This document shows, piece after piece, positions 25,951 to 35,022 of a DNA stretch of 64,000 nt. The number at the start of each line of letters is the position of its first letter. Position 1 is the first letter of the stretch. A program made the translations under genes and the position numbers. Below the pieces are notes generated by a model. That model saw only the letters and a list, made by a program, of their open reading frames with translations. It did not search any database and was not told the origin of the DNA. Origin of the DNA: Sphingomonas sp. BGYR3 (lineage in GTDB: Bacteria; Pseudomonadota; Alphaproteobacteria; Sphingomonadales; Sphingomonadaceae); contig NZ_JANZNT010000001.1 in the NCBI RefSeq assembly GCF_025153455.1, positions 496,001 to 560,000 on the forward strand, in the 5' to 3' direction.

Positions 25951-26060
25951 GCCCTCTCTCCTGCCCATGTGGGGGTATGGCCGCGGACTTAGGGAGTGGT
26001 GCCGGAACATTCAAACGGAAATGCCGGATGCGCGGATCGGCGCGGCGGCCGGATACAGAA

Positions 26061-26093
26061 AAGCCCCGCCGGCACTGGATGCCGACGGGGCTT
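26061..26093 (-). terminator. Terminator downstream of tRNA-Arg
   Basis: Arms AAGCCCCG and CGGGGCTT, with an inner CGGC/GCCG, form a long hairpin just after the tRNA 3' end. On the minus strand a run of T residues follows. The left part lies beyond the upstream end of the dehydrogenase gene. Confidence 0.75.
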
Positions 26094-26097
26094 GTCA

Positions 26098-26174
26098 TGG
26101 CGCGCCCGGAACGATTCGAACGTCCGACCCTCAGATTCGTAGTCTGATGCTCTATCCAGCTGAGCTACGGGCGC
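26098..26174 (-). tRNA. tRNA-Arg (anticodon ACG), CCA encoded
   Basis: The minus strand reads GCGCCCGTAGCTCAGCTGGA at the 5' end. The acceptor arm GCGCCCG pairs with CGGGCGC. The D-loop has AGCTGGA, the anticodon stem-loop is CAGACTACGAATCTG with anticodon ACG, and the T-loop is GTTCGAATC. A G discriminator and a genomic CCA follow. ACG is expected to be edited to ICG by TadA and to read CGU, CGC and CGA. Confidence 0.96.
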
Positions 26175-26188
26175 GCATCGGAGGGGCG

Positions 26189-26217
26189 CTAATAGAAGGG
26201 GTTTTCGGATCATGCAA
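26189..26217 (-). promoter_or_regulatory. Candidate promoter of tRNA-Arg
   Basis: On the minus strand TTGCAT (26217-26212) and TATTAG (26194-26189) are separated by 17 bases and lie just before the tRNA 5' end. The fit is moderate but the placement is right. Confidence 0.4.
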
Positions 26218-26256
26218 GCCCGTTGCGAACAGAATATCTGAGGCATAGACGGAGGC

Positions 26257-26790
26257 ATGATCCAACGCCCTGCCCGTTCGCCCATTATCCCGTCCATCGC
26301 CGCGCTTTCGGCCGCCGCAATGCTCGCCGGCTGCGGCATCCCGCGTCAGGATTATCCAAGCCTGCTGCCGCGCCCGGTGGAAAACGGCATGGCGGGCCGG
26401 CCGACGCCGGTGCAGCCGGTGGCCGCCCCGGTCGGCGATCCCGCGCTGGATGCCGCCATCGCCAATGCGGCGGCCAGCCGCGCATCGGTAGAACAGGCAT
26501 TCGACACGGCGCTGAAAACAACCGAACGCGCCGTCGCGGCGGCCCGCGGCAGTGCGCCGGGCAGCGACCGCTGGCTGTCGGCACAGCTTGCGCTGGGTCA
26601 GCTTGATCTCAACCGCGATGCGCTGTCCGCCGTGGTCATCGATCTCGACCGGCTGGCCAGCGACCGGGGGATCGAGGGGCTGGACGCCTATCCGCCCCTC
26701 ACCGCCGCGCTCGATGCCGCGCGCGAGGCGCTGGCCGCCCGCCGCGCCCGCATTGCGGCGCTGGAGGAACAGCTAGCCCCCGCGCCCTGA
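26257..26790 (+). CDS. Putative lipoprotein, function unknown
   Basis: The 177-residue protein has a lipoprotein signal with lipobox LAGC near residues 23-26, so it is probably membrane-anchored. The remainder is Ala-rich and helical, with repeated charged/hydrophobic spacing (AALDAAREALAARRARIAALEEQL) that suggests coiled coil at the C-terminus. No enzymatic motif is visible. It is convergent with the spermidine-synthase-like gene (10 bases apart) and divergent from the tRNA. I do not recognise a named family. Confidence 0.7.
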   Translation: MIQRPARSPIIPSIAALSAAAMLAGCGIPRQDYPSLLPRPVENGMAGRPTPVQPVAAPVGDPALDAAIANAAASRASVEQAFDTALKTTERAVAAARGSAPGSDRWLSAQLALGQLDLNRDALSAVVIDLDRLASDRGIEGLDAYPPLTAALDAAREALAARRARIAALEEQLAPAP

Positions 26791-26800
26791 TCCGCCGCGC

Positions 26801-29098
26801 CTATTCCCCGGCCAGTTCGGGATGCAGCGCATTCAGCACCGGCAGGATCGATGCGTGATCGTCGGTCCATGGCTTGAACCCCGGATAGGGTTTCAGCCCC
26901 TCCCACCCATCGCCCGCCAGCTGCAGCAGCGCGATCGTCTCCGGGCTGGGGCTCAGCGCGATCCAGTCGGATGCCGTCGCCTGTTCCAGGCCGGGGCCGG
27001 GTGTGTACCGCATCCGCGCGGCATACCATCCCTTTGCCCGGATATTCGCCGCCACCACCGGCGCCATCGCCAGATAGCGGTTGGAAATATGCACCATCAA
27101 CAGGCCGTCCTTGGCCAGCGCCTGGCGATAGGTGGCGAATGCCTCCTGCGTCAGCAGATGGACCGGCACCGCATCGGATGAAAACGCATCCAGTGCGATC
27201 AGATCAAGGCTCGCCGGTGCCGCCTCGGCCAGCCGCAACCGCGCATCGCCCAGCACCACCTTTGCCTGCGGCGCGCACTGTTTCAGGAACGTGAACTTGC
27301 CGCTGTCCCGCGACAGCTGGACGACCGTGGGGTCGATCTCGAAAAACTGCCATTGCTGGCGCGGCCGGGCGTAACAGGCCAGCGTCCCCGTCCCCAGGCC
27401 GACGACGCCGATCCGCGAATCCGGTCCGTACAGCGCCTCGGCTGCGATCATCGCCTGCCCCACGCCGGATCCGGGTACATAATAAGTGGTCGGCCAGCGC
27501 AGCCGCGCCTCGCTGCCGCGCAGCTGCACGCCGTGCAGCGTCGTGCCATGCGTCAGTTCGCGGACATAAGGGTTGCGATCGTTGATCGTATAGACGCCGA
27601 AATAGCTGCGGGTGCGCACATCGCCCCGGATGGTCAGGCCGATGGCGTTCCACCCGCCGAACAGGAACAATGCCCCGGCTAGAATGATGACAAACGGCAC
27701 GCGCCGCCCGATGACGAACAGCGACAGCCCCGCCAGGATCAGGAACCCGACCCCCTCCGGCTTCTTGCCCGGCAACAGTTCGGGGCGGTTCAGGCCGATC
27801 ATCACGATGGCAAAGACCGCGGCGATCACCACCCCGGTCAACAGCCATTGCCGCCGCCGCGTGCCGCTCCAGATCCGCTCGATCGCATCCAGCAGGAAGA
27901 TCTGCGGCACCAGCACCCCGGCCGTCAGGATCAGGATGGGGTATTCATACGTCCAGTCGAACACCACCGGCGCGATCAGCCCGGCGAACACGCCGCCCAA
28001 TGCCCCGCCCAGCGCCATCACCAGATAGAATCCGGTCAACCGGCTCGGTTCGGGGCGCAATTCGTACATCCGCGCGTGCAGCGCCACGCTGACCACGAAC
28101 AACAGCGCCAGCGCCATGATCGCGTTCAGCAGCGGATATTCGTGATTGCCCGCTATGATGACGCCGCCGAACATGATCAGCGTCACCGGCGCACAGCGGA
28201 TGATGACGTCCGCCAATCCCCGCCGGTCGGCAAAGGCGACGCTGAAACTCAACAGATACAGACCCAGCGGCATGACCCACAGCAGCGGCACGGCAACGAT
28301 GTCGGTGGTCAGGAACGTCGTCGTCGCCAGCATCAGGCCCGACGGCACCAGCGCCAGCGCCAGCCAGTGCAGGATGCGCCGCCTGCCGGGGGCGGAACCG
28401 GGGGCGTGCATCTCCCGCGTCGGCGGCGCGCCCTTTGGCAGCAACCGGGCACAGGCCAGCACCAACAGGATCAGCGCGATATAGCCAACCGTCCATAGCC
28501 ACCGCTGGCCAGTGATCGGCAGACTGGGTTCCACCAGCAACGGATAGGCGAGCAGGCCGCCGAAACTGCCAATGTTGGACGCGGCATACAGGGCATAGGG
28601 GTCCGCCCCGCCACTGGCGCTGGAAAACCATCGCTGCACCAACGGCGCCTGCGCCGACACTGCCAGGAACAAGGGGCCGATCGACGCGATCAGCAATCCC
28701 GGCACCCACAATGCCGGCTCGCCATCGGCGGGCGGGCTCATCGCGATCAGGCCGATGGGCAGCCACAGGCACGCCCCGGCCAGCACGCCCAGATGGATCG
28801 CCGCCTGCCGCCGCACGGCAAAGCGGCCCAGCCAGTGGGCATAGCCATATCCGCCCAGCAGCAGCGCCTGATAGACCAGCATGGCGCTGTTCCACACCGC
28901 CGGCGCACCGCCCAGCCGGGGCAGCGCCATGCGCGCGATCATAGGCTGCACCAGGAACAACAGGAAACTGCCCAGCAGGATGGTGCCGACGAACAGCCAT
29001 CGGCGCGACGATGAACCCGCAGACGCGTCGGTCGGTGCTTCAGTCGGCGTGACGGCTTTTTCTTCCAGCGGGGTTTCGGGAACGGCCTGATCGCTCAT
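26801..29098 (-). CDS. Polytopic membrane protein fused to a spermidine synthase-like domain
   Basis: The 765-residue protein joins a membrane region of at least ten helices (residues about 35-510) to a C-terminal aminopropyltransferase/methyltransferase-like Rossmann domain. The latter has GVVGLGTGTLACYARP, then FEIDPTVVQLS, and LIALDAFSSDAVPVHLLT. Such fused MFS/spermidine synthase-like proteins are widespread; whether they make polyamines is unknown. The ATG at 29098 overlaps the GNAT stop as ATGA, and the sequence further upstream is not membrane-like. The order is hemB, GNAT, then this gene. Confidence 0.88.
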   Translation of the reverse strand: MSDQAVPETPLEEKAVTPTEAPTDASAGSSSRRWLFVGTILLGSFLLFLVQPMIARMALPRLGGAPAVWNSAMLVYQALLLGGYGYAHWLGRFAVRRQAAIHLGVLAGACLWLPIGLIAMSPPADGEPALWVPGLLIASIGPLFLAVSAQAPLVQRWFSSASGGADPYALYAASNIGSFGGLLAYPLLVEPSLPITGQRWLWTVGYIALILLVLACARLLPKGAPPTREMHAPGSAPGRRRILHWLALALVPSGLMLATTTFLTTDIVAVPLLWVMPLGLYLLSFSVAFADRRGLADVIIRCAPVTLIMFGGVIIAGNHEYPLLNAIMALALLFVVSVALHARMYELRPEPSRLTGFYLVMALGGALGGVFAGLIAPVVFDWTYEYPILILTAGVLVPQIFLLDAIERIWSGTRRRQWLLTGVVIAAVFAIVMIGLNRPELLPGKKPEGVGFLILAGLSLFVIGRRVPFVIILAGALFLFGGWNAIGLTIRGDVRTRSYFGVYTINDRNPYVRELTHGTTLHGVQLRGSEARLRWPTTYYVPGSGVGQAMIAAEALYGPDSRIGVVGLGTGTLACYARPRQQWQFFEIDPTVVQLSRDSGKFTFLKQCAPQAKVVLGDARLRLAEAAPASLDLIALDAFSSDAVPVHLLTQEAFATYRQALAKDGLLMVHISNRYLAMAPVVAANIRAKGWYAARMRYTPGPGLEQATASDWIALSPSPETIALLQLAGDGWEGLKPYPGFKPWTDDHASILPVLNALHPELAGE

Positions 29099-29655
29099 GC
29101 CGCCGCACTCGCCGGTTCGATCTGCGGCCGGTCGACGGCATAAACGATCATCGCCGCCTGCGGGCTGTCCGCCGGATAATCCGGGTGCCGGAAATCCAGG
29201 TCCTCGCGACGCTTCATGCCCAATCGCCGCATCAGGCCCCATGACCGCGCGTTGCCGATCACGGTCCAGGCGGAAATGCGCGGATGCGCGGTGTTCGCCC
29301 ATCCCCATGCCATGCTCGCCTCGGCGGCTTCACGCGCGATGCCCTGTCCCCACCACCGCTCGCCGATGCGCCATCCGATCTCCAGGTCGCCCATCACCGG
29401 CGTGCCGGGATGCCCGCCGATGCGCAGGCCGCAAACCCCGGCCAGCTCGCCCGTCTCCCGCATATCGACCGCCCACATGCAATGGCCATGCTGCGCCTGT
29501 TGCGCCATCTGGGCATCGATGATCGCGTTGTGCCGCTCGGCGGCCACCGGCCCGCCGAAATGCGCCATCATCGCGGGCGTGTTGACCAGCGCATGGAACA
29601 CCCGCTTGTCCGCCTCGGTCCAGGGTCGCAGGTGCAACCGGTCGGTAACGATCAC
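29095..29655 (-). CDS. GNAT-family N-acetyltransferase (RimJ/RimL-like)
   Basis: The 186-residue protein opens IVTDRLHLRPWTEADKRVFH, the usual start of RimJ/RimL-type acetyltransferases. It has the acetyl-CoA loop region EIGWRIGERWWGQGIAREAA and the late N-R-S/G segment VIGNARSWGLMRRLGM. The start is a GTG at 29655 overlapping the hemB stop (GTGA); its own stop overlaps the next ATG. The substrate is not predictable: such enzymes modify ribosomal proteins, small amines or antibiotics. Confidence 0.85.
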   Translation of the reverse strand: MIVTDRLHLRPWTEADKRVFHALVNTPAMMAHFGGPVAAERHNAIIDAQMAQQAQHGHCMWAVDMRETGELAGVCGLRIGGHPGTPVMGDLEIGWRIGERWWGQGIAREAAEASMAWGWANTAHPRISAWTVIGNARSWGLMRRLGMKRREDLDFRHPDYPADSPQAAMIVYAVDRPQIEPASAAA

Positions 29656-30641
29656 GGCTGCAGCAACCGCGCGGCGTGCAGGGCGTGATAGGACAGGACG
29701 CCGGAACATCCCGCCCGCTTGAACGCCATCAGCGTTTCCAGGATCAGGGCATCCCGGTCCCCCGCCCCCGCCGCTGCCGCCGCCTCGATCATCGCATATT
29801 CGCCGCTGACCTGATAGGCGAACACGGGAACCTCGAACCGTTCCTTCACCCGCCGGACGATGTCCAGATACGGCAGGCCCGGCTTCACCATCACGCTGTC
29901 CGCGCCCTCGTCCAGGTCCAGCGCCACTTCGCGCAGCGCCTCCTCGGCATTGGCCGGGTCCATCTGGTACGTCTTCTTGTCGCCCTTCAACAGCCCGCGC
30001 GAGCCGACCGCATCGCGGAACGGACCATAGAATGCCGACGCATATTTGGCGGCATAGCTCATGATCTGCACATTATGGTGCCCGGCATCCTCCAGCGCCG
30101 CGCGGATCAGGCTGATGCGCCCGTCCATCATGTCGCTGGGCGCGATCACGTCCGCCCCGGCCGCCGCCTGGTTCAGCGATTGCGCCACCAGCATCTCGGC
30201 CGTTGCGTCATTCAGGACATAACCCGCATCGTCGACCAGCCCGTCATGGCCATGCGCGGTATAGGGGTCCAGCGCCACATCGGTCAGCACGCCGATATCC
30301 GGCACCGCATCCTTGATCGCCCGGATCGCCCGGCACATCAGATTGTCGGGGTTCAGCGCCTCTCGCCCATCCTCGGTGCGCAGGTCATGCGGCGTGTTGG
30401 GGAACAGCGCGACGCACGGGATTCCCGCCGCCGCCGCTTCCCTGGCCCGCGCGGCGATGCCCTCCACCGACCAGCGCGACACGCCGGGCAACGATCCGAT
30501 CGGCTCCTCAACCCCCGACCCGTCGGTGACGAACAGCGGCCAGATCAGGTCCGCCGGGGACAGCACGGTCTCGGCGTGCATCCTGCGGCTCCACGGGGCG
30601 GATCGGGTACGGCGCATACGCAGCGCGGGATAATGGCTCAT
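29652..30641 (-). CDS. hemB: Delta-aminolevulinic acid dehydratase (porphobilinogen synthase)
   Basis: HemB condenses two 5-aminolevulinate molecules to porphobilinogen in haem and tetrapyrrole synthesis. The 329-residue TIM barrel has both active-site lysines, in SYAAKYASAFYGPFRDA near residue 205 and in VMVKPGLPYLD near 258. The usual zinc triad of cysteines is replaced: DVALDPYTAHGHDG has Ala, Asp and Asp where E. coli has three Cys. This is the magnesium-type enzyme known from Bradyrhizobium and Pseudomonas. A four-base overlap couples it to the GNAT gene. Confidence 0.96.
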   Translation of the reverse strand: MSHYPALRMRRTRSAPWSRRMHAETVLSPADLIWPLFVTDGSGVEEPIGSLPGVSRWSVEGIAARAREAAAAGIPCVALFPNTPHDLRTEDGREALNPDNLMCRAIRAIKDAVPDIGVLTDVALDPYTAHGHDGLVDDAGYVLNDATAEMLVAQSLNQAAAGADVIAPSDMMDGRISLIRAALEDAGHHNVQIMSYAAKYASAFYGPFRDAVGSRGLLKGDKKTYQMDPANAEEALREVALDLDEGADSVMVKPGLPYLDIVRRVKERFEVPVFAYQVSGEYAMIEAAAAAGAGDRDALILETLMAFKRAGCSGVLSYHALHAARLLQP

Positions 30642-30740
30642 GGAGCCGGGTTGTGGCCCGGCCGCGACGCTTGCGCAAGGCCGGTTGACTTGCCCCCGGG
30701 CGCAATGCAGCCTCGACGGTGTTGAAGAGGGGCGGTGCCA

Positions 30741-31565
30741 ATGAAGCGGTTGATCGGTCTTGCTGCTGCCCTGCTGGTCGCCCCTGTCCCCGACGCATCG
30801 GCCCAGCTAGTGGATCGTCGGGCGCCGGGGATCACGGTGATCGGCAGTGGCACCATCCGTACCGCACCCGACCTTGCCCGCCTGTCGATCGCCTTCCGGC
30901 AGGATGGAACCTCGCCCGACGATGCCAGCCGCAAACTGGCGACCCGCATTGCCGCGGTTCAATCCGTATTGCGCGGCCTTGATCCGACGACGGTCACCTA
31001 CACCTCGGAAATTGCCTTGCGCACCGTGCGGAACGGAAAATGCACCGGGAATACGGTCGGATCGGATTCGATGATGGCCGTCGAAATGGCGCTGGACGAC
31101 GCCTTGGCGGCAATGGCCGATGGCACCGACGAAAACAGCGATAACGGCCCGTGCCGGATTGTCGGCCATATGGCGTCCGCGTCGATGACGGCCGAGATGA
31201 CGGCGGTTGAAAAAGCGGGCACCGCAGCGGGCGTCGCTCGGCGGGAGGGCGCCGACGCCGTGCGCCTCAACGAATTTGCGCTCAAGGATCCGCAGGCCGC
31301 CTCGCGTGCCGGCCTGCTTGCGGCCATCGCGGATGCACGATCAAAGGCGGAGGAACTGGCCAGGGCCAGCGGGGTCCGCCTTGGCCCGGTGGTCAGCATC
31401 ACCAATGGCGATGGTCGGCAGGACGCGCTTTTTGCGATGGCTGATGCGGATGTTTCCCAGGCGATGAACAGCCCTCCGCCACCCGTCGTCACGATCCCGG
31501 TCGATCCGCAACCGATCGACACGGACGTCGTGGTGACGGTCGTCTATGCGATAGCCGCGCCCTGA
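30741..31565 (+). CDS. Exported SIMPL-domain (DUF541) protein
   Basis: The 274-residue protein has a signal peptide ending near ASA-QL (residue 22). It then has a SIMPL-type domain starting APGITVIGSGTIRTAPDLARLS and ending with DTDVVVTVVYAIA. SIMPL proteins are periplasmic or outer-membrane associated; their function is poorly defined. The ATG at 30741 is preferred over the GTG at 30735 because the GAGGGG box (30727-30732) is correctly spaced only for the ATG. It is divergent from hemB and convergent with valS. Confidence 0.8.
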   Translation: MKRLIGLAAALLVAPVPDASAQLVDRRAPGITVIGSGTIRTAPDLARLSIAFRQDGTSPDDASRKLATRIAAVQSVLRGLDPTTVTYTSEIALRTVRNGKCTGNTVGSDSMMAVEMALDDALAAMADGTDENSDNGPCRIVGHMASASMTAEMTAVEKAGTAAGVARREGADAVRLNEFALKDPQAASRAGLLAAIADARSKAEELARASGVRLGPVVSITNGDGRQDALFAMADADVSQAMNSPPPPVVTIPVDPQPIDTDVVVTVVYAIAAP

Positions 31566-31584
31566 ATATCGACTGACCAGCCGG

Positions 31585-31602
31585 GGCCGGCCAGAACCGG
31601 CC
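31585..31602. terminator. Short hairpin between convergent SIMPL and valS genes
   Basis: GGCCGG (31585-31590) pairs with CCGGCC (31597-31602) in the 44-base gap between the two stops. It could help end transcription from both sides. There is no T run. Confidence 0.3.
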
Positions 31603-31609
31603 AGCTCGC

Positions 31610-34288
31610 TTATCCCAGCCGCGCCAGCGCCGCGGTCAACCGCTCCGCCTCGGCCGCCTTTTCCGCATGGTCGGCCCGCGCCTTTTCCACCGCCTCGGGC
31701 TTGGCACGCTCGACAAAGCTGGGGTTGGACAGCCGCCCGGCCAGCGCATCGCGCTCCTTCACCGCCGCCGCAATCGCCTTGGTCAACCGCGCCTTCTCCG
31801 CCTCCAGGTCGATGACGCCCTCCAGCGGCAGGACCAGCACCGCCTCGTCCACCACCACCTGCAATGCGCCGCCCGCCGGTTCCGCGCCGTCCGCCCGGTC
31901 GATCCGCGCCAGCCGCGCAATCGCCGCCGCCTGCCGGTCCAGCCGACCCAGCGTCGTCTCGCCCGCATCGCGGACATGGAACGCCAGACGCGCGCCCGGC
32001 GGCACGTTCAGTTCCGCCCGCGCCGCGCGCACATCGCTGACCAGCCGGATCAGCCAGTCGATCTCGCGCCCCGCCTCCGGGTCCAGCGAGCGGGCGTCCG
32101 GCATCGGCCATTTGGCGACGATCAGGTCATGCTCCCGCTCGCCGAGCGCATGCCACAGCTCTTCGGTCACGAACGGCATGAACGGGTGGAGCAGCACCAG
32201 GATCTGGTCCAGCACCCATCCGGCCACCGCGCGCGTTTCCGCGCCGCCCTCGGCCCCTTCGGTTTGCAGCACCGGCTTGATCAGCTCGACATACCAGTCG
32301 CAGAACCGGCTCCACGCAAACTGATAGATCGCGTTGGCCGCCGCATCGAACCGCAGCTCGGCAAGCGCCAGGTCGACCGCCTGCACGCATGCTACCGTCT
32401 CGCCGATGATCCAGCGATTGACCGCAAGGGCCGCCTCGGGCGCCTCGATGCTGCGGCTCGCCCCGATGCCATTGGACTGACAGAAGCGCGCGGCATTCCA
32501 CAGCTTGGTGGCAAAGTTGCGGTATCCCTCGACCCGCGCCTCATCCATCTTCACGTCGCGGCCCTGGCTCTCCATCGCCGCCATGAAAAACCGCAGGGCA
32601 TCCGCGCCATATTTGTCGATCAGGCCAAGGGGGTCGACCACATTGCCCTTTGACTTGGACATCTTGGCCCCGTCCGCCGCGCGCACCAGCCCGTGCAGGT
32701 ACAGCTTGCGGAACGGCACATCGCCCATGAAATGCATCCCCTGCATCATCATGCGCGCATCCCAGAAAAACAGGATGTCGAACCCGGAAATCAGGATGTC
32801 GTTGGGATACCGCCCGCCCAGCGTCCGGTCGTCATTTTCCGGCCAGCCCAGCGTCCCGAACGGCCACAGCGCAGAAGAAAACCAGGTGTCGAGCACGTCA
32901 TTGTCGCGGGTCAGCGTGGCGCCGGCCCCCGCCTCGGCCTGCGCCTCTTCCTCGGTTTCGGCCACGAACACGCGGCCATCCTCGGCATACCATGCCGGGA
33001 TGCGGTGCCCCCACCACAGCTGCCGCGACACGCACCATGGCTGGATATTGTCCATCCAGTGGAAAAACGTCTTTTCCCATGTCTTCGGCACGACCTGGAT
33101 CGCGCCGGATTTCACCGCCTCGATCGGACCTTGGGCCAGCGTCTTGGCATCGACATACCACTGGTCGGTCAGCCAGGGTTCGATCACCACGCCCGACCGG
33201 TCGCCATAGGGCGTCTGGATCGTCCGCGGCTCGGCATCATGCTCGGCCCCGTCCTTGTCGACATGCGGGATCAGCCAGCCCTCGGCCTTCAGCCGCTCGA
33301 CCACCGCCCGCCGCGCATCGGCCCGGTCCAGCCCGATCAGCTCGGCCGGGATCAACCCGTCCGCCGTCTGGCAAACCGCGGCCCTCGCATCCAGCATGTT
33401 GAGCATTTCCGCCGGCTTGATCCCGGCGCGAACACCCACCTCGAAGTCATTGAAATCATGCCCCGGCGTGATCTTCACCGCGCCCGACCCCAGTTCGGGA
33501 TCGGCATGCTCGTCCGCCACAATGGGGATCAGCCGACCGGTGATCGGCAGGCGAACCTGCTTGCCCACCATCGCGGCATAGCGCGCATCGTCCGGATGCA
33601 CCGCCACCGCCATATCGGCCAGCATCGTTTCCGGCCGCGTCGTCGCCACCTCGATATGCCCCGACCCGTCGGCCAGCGGATAGCGGATGCGCCAGAAACT
33701 GCCCTTCACCTCGCGCGTCTCGACCTCCAGGTCGGAAATCGCGGTGCCAAGGCCGGGGTCCCAGTTCACCAGCCGCTTGTCGCGGTACAGCAGCCCCTGA
33801 CGATACAGGTCGACGAACACCTTCAGCACCGCCTTGCTGAAGCCCTCGTCCATCGTGAAGCGCTCGTTCGCCCAGTCCACCGATTCGCCCAGCCTGCGCA
33901 TCTGGTTCAGAATGGTGCCGCCGGATTCCGCCTTCCACTGCCACACGCGGTCGACAAATTCCTCCCGCGTAAAATCGGTGCGCTTTTCGCCACGTGCCGC
34001 CATCTGCCGTTCGACGACCATCTGCGTGGCGATCCCGGCATGGTCCATGCCTGGCAGGAACAGCGCATCCTTGCCCTTCAATCGCGCGTGCCGCGTCAGA
34101 ATATCCATCAGCGTATGGTCTAGCGCGTGGCCAATGTGCAGGCTGCCTGTCACGTTTGGCGGCGGCAGGACGATCGTCCATGGCTCCGCGCCGGGCCGGT
34201 CGGGGCGGAACAGCCCTTCGCGCTCCCAATGGGCATACCAGCGGGCCTCGATTTCGGCCGGGTCGAACGTGCGGGACATTTCGGTCAT
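31610..34288 (-). CDS. valS: Valyl-tRNA synthetase
   Basis: The 892-residue class I synthetase charges tRNA-Val. The HIGH motif is in [15 protein letters not shown] and the KMSKS motif in [13 protein letters not shown]. The CP1 editing domain ([20 protein letters not shown]) and the C-terminal coiled-coil arm (from about residue 825) are present. The start is taken as the ATG at 34288, giving [20 protein letters not shown]; the next in-frame ATG is 34279 and a longer version to 34360 would run into the regulator's operator. The two starts remain unresolved because no strong ribosome site is seen. Confidence 0.95.
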   Translation of the reverse strand: MTEMSRTFDPAEIEARWYAHWEREGLFRPDRPGAEPWTIVLPPPNVTGSLHIGHALDHTLMDILTRHARLKGKDALFLPGMDHAGIATQMVVERQMAARGEKRTDFTREEFVDRVWQWKAESGGTILNQMRRLGESVDWANERFTMDEGFSKAVLKVFVDLYRQGLLYRDKRLVNWDPGLGTAISDLEVETREVKGSFWRIRYPLADGSGHIEVATTRPETMLADMAVAVHPDDARYAAMVGKQVRLPITGRLIPIVADEHADPELGSGAVKITPGHDFNDFEVGVRAGIKPAEMLNMLDARAAVCQTADGLIPAELIGLDRADARRAVVERLKAEGWLIPHVDKDGAEHDAEPRTIQTPYGDRSGVVIEPWLTDQWYVDAKTLAQGPIEAVKSGAIQVVPKTWEKTFFHWMDNIQPWCVSRQLWWGHRIPAWYAEDGRVFVAETEEEAQAEAGAGATLTRDNDVLDTWFSSALWPFGTLGWPENDDRTLGGRYPNDILISGFDILFFWDARMMMQGMHFMGDVPFRKLYLHGLVRAADGAKMSKSKGNVVDPLGLIDKYGADALRFFMAAMESQGRDVKMDEARVEGYRNFATKLWNAARFCQSNGIGASRSIEAPEAALAVNRWIIGETVACVQAVDLALAELRFDAAANAIYQFAWSRFCDWYVELIKPVLQTEGAEGGAETRAVAGWVLDQILVLLHPFMPFVTEELWHALGEREHDLIVAKWPMPDARSLDPEAGREIDWLIRLVSDVRAARAELNVPPGARLAFHVRDAGETTLGRLDRQAAAIARLARIDRADGAEPAGGALQVVVDEAVLVLPLEGVIDLEAEKARLTKAIAAAVKERDALAGRLSNPSFVERAKPEAVEKARADHAEKAAEAERLTAALARLG

Positions 34289-34366
34289 GTACCGCGCAAT
34301 AACCGGGCGGACGGTCAGCGCAAGAGAGCGCGGCATCCCGGCTTGACTCATCAGCTTCATCTGTTA

Positions 34367-34384
34367 TTTCTGTTGTTACAGAAA
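34367..34384. promoter_or_regulatory. Palindromic operator upstream of the GbsR/MarR-type gene
   Basis: TTTCTGT-TGTT-ACAGAAA is a perfect inverted repeat with 7-bp arms. It sits just before the regulator's ribosome site and near the valS start. A close copy at 34986 precedes the next gene, so the regulator probably binds both. Confidence 0.65.
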
Positions 34385-34393
34385 GGATTGCAC

Positions 34394-34942
34394 TTGAGCC
34401 TGTTCGACCATCCCGATGCAAAGGCGTTCATCCTCCATTGGGGGGAAATGGGCACGCAATGGGGCGTCAACCGATCGGTGGCTCAGGTCCATGCCATGCT
34501 CTATCTGTCCGACCGACCCCTGCCGGCGGACGAGATTACCGACACCCTCACCCTCGCTCGTTCCAACGTCTCCACCGCGCTCAAGGAACTGACCGGCTAC
34601 GGCATCGTCCGCCGCGTGCACGTAGAGGGGGATCGCCGCGATCATTTCGTCGGCGAAACCGATCTGTGGGAAATGCTCATTCGCATCACGCAGGAGCGCA
34701 AGCGCAGAGAGATCGACCCGACGATCCAGCTGATGGGCGAGCTGGCCGAACGGCTGCGCAACGATCCATCGGCCCCGCCCCATGTCCGGGAACGGATCGT
34801 CCGCATGAACGAATTCATCGGCACGCTGGGCAACTGGTACGAACAGGTGCGCTCCCTGCCCAAATCCACCCTCGTCACCTTGATGAAGCTGGGGGCAAAG
34901 GTCGCCCGCTTCATCCCCGGTTCCGGCAAGCAGGAAGGCTGA
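34394..34942 (+). CDS. GbsR/MarR-type winged-helix transcriptional regulator
   Basis: The 182-residue protein has a winged helix-turn-helix: residues 30-75 contain QVHAMLYLSDRPLPADEI and LTLARSNVSTALKELTGYG, and the wing is RVHVEGDRRDHFVG. A helical C-terminus follows. Similarity to GbsR-type regulators is clear from the overall pattern. The start is a TTG at 34394 with AAGGA six bases before; no ATG fits. The palindrome at 34367 suggests autoregulation, and the one at 34986 suggests control of the downstream membrane gene. Its ligand is unknown. Confidence 0.85.
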   Translation: MSLFDHPDAKAFILHWGEMGTQWGVNRSVAQVHAMLYLSDRPLPADEITDTLTLARSNVSTALKELTGYGIVRRVHVEGDRRDHFVGETDLWEMLIRITQERKRREIDPTIQLMGELAERLRNDPSAPPHVRERIVRMNEFIGTLGNWYEQVRSLPKSTLVTLMKLGAKVARFIPGSGKQEG

Positions 34943-34985
34943 CCCGTCCGCCGCCCGTCCAGCCCCGATCAGCCACGCCCATATG

Positions 34986-35003
34986 TTTCTGTATTTCCAG
35001 AAT
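34986..35003. promoter_or_regulatory. Second GbsR/MarR-type operator copy upstream of the SRPBCC gene
   Basis: TTTCTGTATTTCCAGAAT shares the left arm TTTCTGT and most of the right arm (CAGAA) with the site at 34367. It lies about 20 bases before the ATG at 35023. Confidence 0.55.
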
Positions 35004-35022
35004 TGACTGAAGGCAGATAAAC

